In this document: positions 57,215 to 64,000 of the stretch, one piece after another
How positions within the stretch are numbered: the stretch's first letter is position 1
How the letters are laid out: each line of letters starts with the position of its first letter
NCBI RefSeq assembly: GCF_011400295.1
Contig: NZ_CP049859.1
Coordinates: 1,364,001-1,428,000, forward strand
Length of the DNA: 64,000 nt
Direction: 5' to 3'
From: Erysipelothrix sp. HDW6A
Lineage (GTDB): Bacteria > Bacillota_I > Bacilli_A > Erysipelotrichales > Erysipelotrichaceae
Notes under the pieces: model-generated
Databases searched by the model: none
The model's input: only the letters and a program-made list of their open reading frames with translations
Told to the model about the DNA's origin: nothing
Position numbers and translations under genes: made by a program

Positions 57215-57400
57215 TTATTTACGTTTCTTACGGCGCGCTTTACGTGCAGCCTCAGATTTCAATTTGCGACGAACGCCTGGTTTTACATAAAACTCTCTTT
57301 TGCGAGCCTCAGCAAGGGTTCCATTACGAGATACTTGACGTTTAAAACGACGTAATGCGTCATCTAAACCTTCGTTCTCTTTAACTACTACTCTCGACAT
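57215..57400 (-). CDS. rpsU: 30S ribosomal protein S21
   Basis: Started at ATG 57400 (GGGAGG ahead), about 61 residues: [20 protein letters not shown] and the very basic tail [18 protein letters not shown]. Standard S21. Single gene with promoter and terminator. Confidence 0.97.
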   Translation of the reverse strand: MSRVVVKENEGLDDALRRFKRQVSRNGTLAEARKREFYVKPGVRRKLKSEAARKARRKKRK

Positions 57401-57431
57401 GACTAACCTCCCTTCTGATGCAAGCATTATA

Positions 57432-57459
57432 ATTATAACAAATGAGATTCAAAATGCAA
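57432..57459 (-). promoter_or_regulatory. Promoter of rpsU
   Basis: TTGCAT, 16 bases, TATAAT, about 32 bases before the start. Confidence 0.75.
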
Positions 57460-57624
57460 TATTTCAACGCGTATTCTTAACGTTTTTTTAAGGAAATTGC
57501 TTAATATATGCATATAACCTTAACAATCGCCTTTATCGAGTCACTATCCAGTAATAATATACTGCCTTAGAAACTATACCACAAACACAATTACGAATAC
57601 AAGATGAACTTTTGGTTAAAATGA

Positions 57625-57652
57625 TTGTGCTTTCTGAAAAAATAACTATAAT
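57625..57652 (+). promoter_or_regulatory. Promoter of the thioredoxin-like lipoprotein gene
   Basis: TTGTGC, 16 bases, TATAAT, just before the GGAGG site. Confidence 0.6.
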
Positions 57653-57671
57653 AGTTACATGGAGGATTTAT

Positions 57672-58196
57672 ATGAAAAAGAAATTAATAGCTATTTTAGC
57701 ACTGATTTTTATAATCACAGGATGTTCAAGCGGGTCAAAAGACTTCATGAGCGGTTATAAAGGTTTCGATAAGAAGGATCACCATTATGTACAAACTTCT
57801 GCAGAAGATATGTTTAATAAGCTAGAAGCTAAAGAACCAGGTCTATACTATTTTGGTTTTGATACATGCCCTTGGTGTGTTGCCCTTGTACCTGTTCTTG
57901 AAAATGTAGCAACAGAAGTAGATCAAAAAATCCAATATCTCGATATTAGAAGTGATGATTTTAATAAATATAGTAAAGCAGAAGAACGATACTTTGCTTT
58001 CAACGATACATTACCAACACAATATAGAAATGATAAGTTTCAAGTTCCATTCCTAGTTTCAATTAGTAAATCAGGTAACATTGTAACACACCTTGGAACT
58101 GTCGATGATCACGATGGACAAACACCATTATCAGAACAAGACATTGATTTCTTATCAGTACGTCTAAAGGAAATGTTCCTTAATACAACTAAGTAA
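57672..58196 (+). CDS. Thioredoxin-fold lipoprotein with CPWC
   Basis: Started at ATG 57672 (GGAGGA ahead), 174 residues; the frame upstream has no site. Lipobox FIITGCSS, mature Cys ~19. Thioredoxin fold with the redox pair in FGFDTCPWCVALVPVL near 65 and the cis-Pro in FQVPFLVSI near 130. It would act in disulfide exchange outside the membrane. Bacteriocin-transport accessory (Trx-like) proteins look similar. It lies just ahead of comC, whose pilin targets have disulfides (ComGC), but a link is inference. Confidence 0.83.
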   Translation: MKKKLIAILALIFIITGCSSGSKDFMSGYKGFDKKDHHYVQTSAEDMFNKLEAKEPGLYYFGFDTCPWCVALVPVLENVATEVDQKIQYLDIRSDDFNKYSKAEERYFAFNDTLPTQYRNDKFQVPFLVSISKSGNIVTHLGTVDDHDGQTPLSEQDIDFLSVRLKEMFLNTTK

Positions 58197-58203
58197 TACA
58201 ATT

Positions 58204-58232
58204 GTTGATTTCGAAAGAAATCAACTTTTTTT
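58204..58232 (+). terminator. Terminator of the lipoprotein gene
   Basis: GTTGATTT/AAATCAAC stem, six-base loop, seven Ts, 8 bases past the stop. Confidence 0.85.
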
Positions 58233-58246
58233 ATGGTTTCTTCTTA

Positions 58247-58969
58247 ATGCAAGCTATTTATATAGTGGTGATAACTTTGATAGTCATTTGGATTATTGCA
58301 TCAATCGTTAGTTCTTTTATGAATTGGCTCGTTTCTACAATCATAAATAATGATTCTTTACTTAGAAGCCGCTCGCGTTGTGACTTCTGTCAACACACTT
58401 TATTTTGGTTTGACTTGATTCCTTTCTTTAGTTTTATATTCCTAGCTGGTAAGTGTCGCAACTGTAAGCATACTCTTAATAAAAAAGAATGGTTCATTGA
58501 ACTTTTCTTCCCATTGTTAATTTTCTACTTATTTATGAACGCACAATCATTTGAACATTTCCTTATTCATTTCTCTATTGCTTTTATCCTTATTACAGAA
58601 TCGCTTATCGATATCCAACTGCAAATCGTTTATGATACAACTCACTATCTTCTCCTAGCCCTTACAGGCCTTTTAAGGCTCCTAAACGGTATACCTCTTA
58701 CAGATAGCCTAACTTTCTGCATACTACTCACTACAGCGTTGTATGTAGTCTCTAACAAAACAGGTGGTATAGGTATGGGTGATGTTAAACTCTTGGGGGT
58801 TCTATCCTATTTGTTGTCTTTAGATCAATTTGTAGTTGCTTGGTACATTACAATCATCTCAAGTCTGACATATTCCTTATTTCTTTTACTTAAAGGACAT
58901 GGCACAAAAACACGAATTCCCTTTATCCCATTTATTTCAATTGGTGTTATTGCTACACTTTTGATATAA
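58247..58969 (+). CDS. comC: Prepilin leader peptidase (ComC-like)
   Basis: About 240 residues from ATG 58247; the frame upstream passes through the terminator, so it is not used. No clear ribosome site, thus the start is uncertain. Zinc pairs CDFCQHT and CRNCKH near 45-80, then the peptidase core with Asp in SLIDIQLQIVYD and GIGMGDVKLLGVLSYL near 185 (catalytic GxGD). Cuts and methylates prepilins such as those of the comG operon at 34-36 kb. Confidence 0.88.
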   Translation: MQAIYIVVITLIVIWIIASIVSSFMNWLVSTIINNDSLLRSRSRCDFCQHTLFWFDLIPFFSFIFLAGKCRNCKHTLNKKEWFIELFFPLLIFYLFMNAQSFEHFLIHFSIAFILITESLIDIQLQIVYDTTHYLLLALTGLLRLLNGIPLTDSLTFCILLTTALYVVSNKTGGIGMGDVKLLGVLSYLLSLDQFVVAWYITIISSLTYSLFLLLKGHGTKTRIPFIPFISIGVIATLLI

Positions 58970-58993
58970 AAAAACCAACAGAAGTTGTTGGTT
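58968..58993. terminator. Bidirectional terminator between comC and HD hydrolase
   Basis: AACCAACA/TGTTGGTT stem with a five-base loop and A/T runs. Confidence 0.85.
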
Positions 58994-59648
58994 AAAGGTT
59001 ATCTTTCATTTCTTCCATAAACTCATTGTAGAAATCAACGAGTAATTGATGGCGTGTTTCTGCAATCTTAATACCTTCAGGAGTCAAAATCCATTCACGT
59101 AGTAGTAATAGTTTTTCGTTGAAATGATTGATTGGATTTCTTTCAAGATTACGATATTCTTCGATGTTTTCTGGAGCAATTCCTTCTAATTTAGGATCAT
59201 GAAAGGGATGTTTCTTAGACCCTGCATAGTAGAAAGTACGTGCTATACCTACTGCTCCCATAGCATCAAGTAAATCAGCATCGCTGACATACTGTGCAGG
59301 GAAAGTTTTATTCTTAATGCCATAACCGCCACGATAGCCTATTTGCTTGATACCATCGATAATTAGGCTTTCTTTACCTTCAAGGTCAAGATTCCACTCA
59401 CCAAAGAGTTTTAGTAAGTCGGAACTCATATCATCACTAGGATTGATTTTATCATCAAAGACATCATGAAAGTATGCGATAACTAGAGCAGCAAACAATT
59501 CTTCATCATCATAATGCATTAAACGTGTTGTAAGATTTACAACACGTTTTGTATGATAATAATCATGACCCGTATATTCTTGAGCAAATAACTCAAAAAT
59601 TTTGGAATCGATTGTTTGAATTGTTTGTTGCTGTTTACTACTTAACAT
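58992..59648 (-). CDS. HD-domain phosphohydrolase (YedJ-like)
   Basis: 218 residues. HD motifs: [20 protein letters not shown] near 20-40, AYFHDVFDD near 58, and [20 protein letters not shown] near 120. Such enzymes cut phosphate esters of nucleotides. Overlaps the ptsI end by 11 bp, so it is cotranscribed. Substrate unknown. Confidence 0.88.
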   Translation of the reverse strand: MLSSKQQQTIQTIDSKIFELFAQEYTGHDYYHTKRVVNLTTRLMHYDDEELFAALVIAYFHDVFDDKINPSDDMSSDLLKLFGEWNLDLEGKESLIIDGIKQIGYRGGYGIKNKTFPAQYVSDADLLDAMGAVGIARTFYYAGSKKHPFHDPKLEGIAPENIEEYRNLERNPINHFNEKLLLLREWILTPEGIKIAETRHQLLVDFYNEFMEEMKDNL

Positions 59649-61341
59649 ATTGACTTAGAAGTTCTAATACTTCTTCAGTCGTTGCTTTGTTAAGTGCTTC
59701 TTCAGCAAGTTTTTGCATTTCTGCAAAGCTTAGATCACGGATAATACGACGTGCTTCTAAGATTGATGAAGCAGACATTGAGAATTCATCAAGTCCAAGT
59801 CCTAATAACAATGGAATTGCTTTTTCATCTCCTGCCATTTCTCCACACATTCCACACCATTTACCTTCTTTATGAGCACCATCAATTGTCATCTTAACAA
59901 GACGTAGAATTGAAGGGTTATAAGGTTGGTAGAGGTATGAAACTTTTTCGTTCATACGGTCTGCAGCCATTGAGTATTGAATTAAATCATTTGTACCAAT
60001 ACTGAAGAAGTCAGCTTCTTTAGCAAATTGGTCTGCAAGCATTGCTGCTGCTGGGATTTCAACCATCATACCTAATTCAATATCATCACTGTAAGCAATA
60101 CCTTCTTTGGATAAGTTTTTCTTTTCATCTTCAACAAGAGCTTTAGCATCACGGAATTCTTGTAATGTAGCGATCATTGGGAACATGATACTTAATTTTC
60201 CATAAACACTTGCACGTAATAATGCACGAAGTTGTACTCGGAAAATGTCAGTACGGTCTAAACATAAACGGATTGCTCGGTATCCTAAGAATGGGTTCAT
60301 TTCATGTGGGAATTTGAGGTAAGATAATTCTTTATCTCCACCAATGTCGAGTGTACGAACAACAACACGACCTGGTGCCATATTTTCTAATACTTCTTTA
60401 TATGCTACGAATTGATCTTCTTCTGAAGGAAGTTCTGAAGCATCCATGTATAAGAATTCTGTACGGTAAAGACCCACTCCTTCACCACCATTATTTAGAA
60501 CACCTTCAACATCTTTAGGTGTACCGATATTACCTGCTAATTCAACAACATGTCCATCAGTTGTTTTTGATTCAGCATCTTTAAGAGCTTTTAAACTTTC
60601 TTTATGGTCTGCAAAAGCTTGTCCTTTAGCAGCATATTCTTCTTTTTGTGCATCACTTGGGTTAAAGATAATAACACCATCGATTGCATCAAGAATAATA
60701 TCTTGACCATGTTCACACTTATCTAAAAGTGCACCTGCTCCAACAACTGCAGGAATTTCTAAACTACGAGCCATAATAGCTGAGTGGGATGTACGTCCGC
60801 CAATCTCAGTTGCAAAACCTTTAACAAAATCACGATTTAATTGAGCTGTATCGGATGGTGTTAAATCTTCAGCAACAATCACAACTTCTTCATTGATAGT
60901 TGTTAAGTCTGGGATGATTAATCCTAATACATGAGTTTGAATACGATATGTTACGTCTTTAATATCTGCAGCACGTTCACGGAAGTATGGATCATCCATG
61001 CTTTCGAACATACCAATAAATGTTGATGCGATTTGATTTACAGCAAATTCAGCATTCACATTCTCAGATTTAATAACTTCTTCGATTTGTCCAACAAATT
61101 CAGGATCTTGAGTAACCATTAAGTGAGCATCAAAAATTGCGAGCTCTTCATCTGCCAAACGTCCAACTGCGTTTGCTTTGATTGCCTCAATATCATTTTG
61201 AGTTGCAGTAATTGCGTCTGCGAGCTTTTTGATTTCTTCATCAACATTAGCCTCACGACGTTCTACATTTACAACAGGATGTTGTAATTTGAATACTTTT
61301 GATACTGAAATTCCTGCCGAAGCAGCGATACCTTTAATCAT
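59638..61341 (-). CDS. ptsI: PTS enzyme I
   Basis: 567 residues, full length. The phosphorylated His186 is in [23 protein letters not shown]-binding regions include [28 protein letters not shown] and [11 protein letters not shown], and [10 protein letters not shown] near 500 carries the catalytic Cys. It takes phosphate from PEP to HPr, feeding the mannose and beta-glucoside permeases in this window. ptsH is not adjacent, which is unlike the usual ptsHI operon. Confidence 0.97.
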   Translation of the reverse strand: MIKGIAASAGISVSKVFKLQHPVVNVERREANVDEEIKKLADAITATQNDIEAIKANAVGRLADEELAIFDAHLMVTQDPEFVGQIEEVIKSENVNAEFAVNQIASTFIGMFESMDDPYFRERAADIKDVTYRIQTHVLGLIIPDLTTINEEVVIVAEDLTPSDTAQLNRDFVKGFATEIGGRTSHSAIMARSLEIPAVVGAGALLDKCEHGQDIILDAIDGVIIFNPSDAQKEEYAAKGQAFADHKESLKALKDAESKTTDGHVVELAGNIGTPKDVEGVLNNGGEGVGLYRTEFLYMDASELPSEEDQFVAYKEVLENMAPGRVVVRTLDIGGDKELSYLKFPHEMNPFLGYRAIRLCLDRTDIFRVQLRALLRASVYGKLSIMFPMIATLQEFRDAKALVEDEKKNLSKEGIAYSDDIELGMMVEIPAAAMLADQFAKEADFFSIGTNDLIQYSMAADRMNEKVSYLYQPYNPSILRLVKMTIDGAHKEGKWCGMCGEMAGDEKAIPLLLGLGLDEFSMSASSILEARRIIRDLSFAEMQKLAEEALNKATTEEVLELLSQYVK

Positions 61342-61374
61342 ATAATTTTCTCCTCCACTCAGTACAACACTTCT

Positions 61375-61403
61375 ATATTATCATTTTTTGATAGCCTTAT
61401 CAA
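61375..61403 (-). promoter_or_regulatory. Promoter of ptsI
   Basis: TTGATA, 17 bases, TAATAT, about 33 bases before the ATG. The -35 lies in a small hairpin GATAAGGCTATC. Confidence 0.65.
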
Positions 61404-61445
61404 AACAAAAAAGGTTTTTTATTTAAATGATATTACTTCATAGAA

Positions 61446-61467
61446 AAAAGACGTCTTAGACGCCTTA
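61446..61467 (-). terminator. Terminator of the V-ATPase operon
   Basis: AGGCGTC/GACGTCT stem (one G-T pair), three-base loop, Ts leftward; overlaps the atpD stop. Confidence 0.82.
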
Positions 61468-62055
61468 CATTTTCTTTACTTTCTTCATTCTGAGGAATTC
61501 TTCACGATCTTTTTCTTCAAGAGCATCTGAAATAACTCGAATGTTGTTTTCTAAATCAGGAATCACAATTTTATCGAGAGCATTAGCCCGTTTTCGACTC
61601 TTTTCAATAGCCTTAGCAAGGCGATACATTCCATTGTCTAGCTCAGCTAGTTTAACAGTGTAATACTTCACCTGTCTCATCTTAATGAATACATCATCAA
61701 GTGTTGAGTTTGAGATGCCAAGTGAGAAAGGAATTTCTAAAGGTTTCTCTTCTAGAGTAACCTTAGGAATCTCAATCCCCATTACCGAACGATAGACAAT
61801 CTTAATATCATCCTCTATAGGCATTAACTTCGCAAGACGATCAATAACACCATAACTAACGTTAGCACGCTGTAAAGCTACGTACGCCTCTTCATAGGCA
61901 ACATCAATCACATCCCGGAGTTCCTTAACATCATCCATGAGCTTTGTAAGCTCCTGCATCAGAATCATTCGTTTGCGATCCATTAGATCATAACCAACTC
62001 TTGCTAAACGCAAGGATTCTTTATTCGCAAGTAAGTTTCCCTTAGTGACTAACAT
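61465..62055 (-). CDS. atpD: V-type ATPase subunit D
   Basis: 196 residues. Long coiled-coil helices at both ends, with TKGNLLANKESLRLARVGYD at the start and EKSRKRANALDKIVIPDLEN near 150-170. It is the central stalk of the A/V-type ATPase. Last gene of the operon; begins 1 bp after the true end of atpB. Confidence 0.95.
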   Translation of the reverse strand: MLVTKGNLLANKESLRLARVGYDLMDRKRMILMQELTKLMDDVKELRDVIDVAYEEAYVALQRANVSYGVIDRLAKLMPIEDDIKIVYRSVMGIEIPKVTLEEKPLEIPFSLGISNSTLDDVFIKMRQVKYYTVKLAELDNGMYRLAKAIEKSRKRANALDKIVIPDLENNIRVISDALEEKDREEFLRMKKVKKM

Positions 62056-62056
62056 C

Positions 62057-63501
62057 TTAGTTTACTCCATCGAAAAGTGCATCATCAAATAAAGTAGGTG
62101 CATTAATCTTAAAGTAGTTAACAGCCTTAGAATTGTCGTAGTTTGCATTTAATGTATCTGCATCAAGTCTGTCTAAATCATATTTAGGTAAAAGCGACAG
62201 TAAATGCCAACCAATATCAAGTGTTTCAGTTATTTGACGGTTTGCCTTATCCCTTGCCCTACAAAATAAGCTTCAAAAAGATTACCAAATGCAAGATAAC
62301 GTTGATCATGACGTGATAATTCATCCAGACCAATTACAGATGCTAGGTTTCGTACATCAATAACACGTGCATAAGCAGCGAAAAGCTGTGAAGAAACACT
62401 ATTGTGATCACCACGAGTTAAGCCTTCACCAATACCATCCTTCATTAAACGTGAAAGTGATGGCAAGACATTGATTGGTGGATAGATACCATTTTGTTGC
62501 AGGTTGCGATCGAGTACAATTTGACCTTCTGTAATATAACCAGTACAGTCAGGAATTGGATGCGATATATCATCATTTGGCATAGTTAAAATTGGAATTT
62601 GAGTCAATGACCCTGTACTTCCTTCTATACAGCCTGCTCGTTCATACATTGAAGCAAGATCAGAATAAAGATATCCTGGATACCCTTTACGACCTGGAAC
62701 TTCTTCTTTTGAAGAGCTGTACTCACGTAAAGCTTCACAATACGAGGTGATATCTGTCATTACAACTAAGATATGCATATTTTTTTCAAAAGCTAAGTAT
62801 TCAGCTGCTGATAAAGCAAAACGTGGCGTTAAAATACGTTCAATAATTGGATCGTTTGCAAGGTTTAAAAACATTGTAACGTGATCCATGACACCGTGAT
62901 CAATAAATGTTTGTTTAAAGAATGCGGCAACGTCATGTTTTACACCCATTGCAGCAAATACAATCGCAAAGTTTTCATCATTGTCACCGTGAAGTTTGGC
63001 TTGACGCACAATTTGAGCAGCTAGCTCATTATGAGATAAACCACTTCCTGAAAATATAGGTAATTTTTGACCACGTATTAAAGTGTTTAAACCATCGATT
63101 GCACTAATACCCGTATTAATAAAATCTCGTGGATAAATTCTTGAAACTGGATTAATAACACGACCATTAATATCACGTGATTCTTCAATGAAGACATCAC
63201 CCAAACCATCGATTGGTTCACCAGAACCATTAAAACTTCTACCTAGAATTTCTTCTGATAGACCAATTTCAATAGGACGACCTGTAAGTTTTGTCATGAC
63301 ATTATTCTTTGACAAACCTTCTGTATTTTCAAATACTTGGATTAATGCACGTGTTCCTTGAAGTTCAATGATACGTCCAAGGCGTTTATGATTATTTTCA
63401 TCGATAAGTTCTACGAGTTCGTCAAACGAAGCTGTCTCTACCCCATCAATTGCAACTAGAGGACCATTAACACTTTCTAAACCTTTGATATATATACTCA
63501 T
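62057..63501 (-). pseudogene. atpB: V-type ATPase subunit B with C-terminal frameshift
   Basis: The first 418 or so residues are an intact subunit [21 protein letters not shown], then nucleotide-site-like [20 protein letters not shown], and the conserved ...[13 protein letters not shown]. There the frame stops (RQTVK, end at 62230). In the next frame the expected tail continues without break: [20 protein letters not shown] to FDDALFDGVN, end 62057. A run of three Gs at 62251-62253 would be four Gs in an intact gene. Full protein would have ~481 residues. Either the gene is mutated or the base was lost in sequencing. Confidence 0.93.
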
Positions 63502-63512
63502 GTTTATTCCTC

Positions 63513-64000
63513 CTAGTCTATCGATGCAAGGGCTGCATCAATTTTTTCATAATATGTCTTAAATTCATCTAAGTCAGTATCAATGACATATTTAACACCA
63601 ATAATTTCTTCGAAAATTCGTGTTTCAATAATAGCATTCATCGGTTTTTGTTCTTTAAGAAGTTCTAAGGACTTATTATATGCATAGGCAATAAGCTTCA
63701 TCATTTCATATTGTTTAGGTAATGAAACTGAACTATCAAATTTATGGAATGCATTTTGTTGTAGATAACCTACTCGAATTACACGAGCAATCTCTATAAC
63801 TAATTTTTGACGGTCTGCTAAAACATCTTGTCCAATTAGTTTCACAATTTCCATGAGGCTTGTTTCCTCATTAAGAATTGATAAAAGAAGTTGGCGATAT
63901 TCTAAGTAGTCTTCAGCGATGTTCTCCCCATACCAATCTCGTAATTGTACGAGGTATTCACTATAACTTTGATTATAGTTGATTGAGGGAAAGTGACGTA
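63513..64000 (-). CDS. atpA: V-type ATPase subunit A, C-terminal part
   Basis: Open from the window edge to the stop at 63513, about 162 residues. [15 protein letters not shown] at the edge is the family motif (HFPAI-W), and the rest is the helical C-terminal domain ([20 protein letters not shown]). Catalytic subunit; the ATP site is outside the window. Lies 11 bp before atpB. Confidence 0.95.
   Translation of the reverse strand, partial: RHFPSINYNQSYSEYLVQLRDWYGENIAEDYLEYRQLLLSILNEETSLMEIVKLIGQDVLADRQKLVIEIARVIRVGYLQQNAFHKFDSSVSLPKQYEMMKLIAYAYNKSLELLKEQKPMNAIIETRIFEEIIGVKYVIDTDLDEFKTYYEKIDAALASID

Noticed and set aside
62230-63501. atpB as a naturally shorter 423-residue subunit
   Set aside because: The missing family C-terminus is present in the next frame right up to atpD, so truncation by frameshift is the better reading.

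Overview
The window is low-GC DNA with Firmicutes-type gene content: a T-box leader on pheST, an FMN riboswitch on ribU, a comG competence pilus operon, a PhoPR/Pst system with Pho boxes, mannose-family PTS genes, SigA and a V-type ATPase. The mix (V-ATPase, unusual EF-P, reduced metabolism, Gram-positive competence genes) fits Erysipelotrichia, perhaps Erysipelothrix. That assignment is inference from gene content. No rRNA or tRNA gene was recognised.

Layout. 1-2.2 kb: a secreted leucine-rich-repeat protein cut by the window edge, then a decayed IS3-family element. 2.2-6.0 kb: a beta-glucoside set (GH1 glycosidase, EIIC permease, AraC-type regulator). 6.2-13.5 kb: an accessory stretch on both strands with a broken lipoprotein gene, a zinc-ribbon protein, a chromate-type transporter, a cold-shock protein, a broken VOC gene, small unknowns, a Y-family polymerase, an amino-acid permease and a 61-residue amphipathic protein. 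13.5-17.9 kb: a YebC-family gene and pheST behind a Phe-specific T-box. 18-19.9 kb: two acetyltransferases and a HAD phosphatase. 20-22.4 kb: a zinc-type ABC importer with a clear promoter and a Zur-like operator. 22.5-27.1 kb: NADH oxidase, then the mannose PTS operon with its DUF956 gene.

27.6-43.7 kb is housekeeping DNA on the minus strand: a zinc peptidase, HU, gpsA-der-cmk with an unknown tail-anchored acidic protein, ribU, efp, the comG operon, an MBL hydrolase, rpmG, PBP2, a DEAD-box helicase, trmK and rpoD. 43.7-57.4 kb is the conserved cluster dnaG-glyS-recO-era-cdd-dgkA-ybeY...phoH-rpsU. It is interrupted between ybeY and phoH by the phosphate regulon (phoPR, pstSCAB, phoU) with a five-hexamer Pho box. 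57.6-64 kb: a thioredoxin-like lipoprotein, a prepilin peptidase that would process the comG pilins, an HD hydrolase, PTS enzyme I, and V-ATPase subunits D, B and A.

How the genes work together: enzyme I (ptsI) would feed phosphate to the mannose and beta-glucoside PTS permeases. The comG operon and prepilin peptidase together describe a DNA-uptake pseudopilus. Pst, PhoU and PhoPR form a complete phosphate response. The points most worth checking are the V-ATPase B frameshift (a single missing G), an EF-P with Gln in place of the modifiable loop Lys32, a 34-codon comGE overlapping a comGF that seems to need an ATT start, and the Pho regulon inside the phoH-ybeY cluster.
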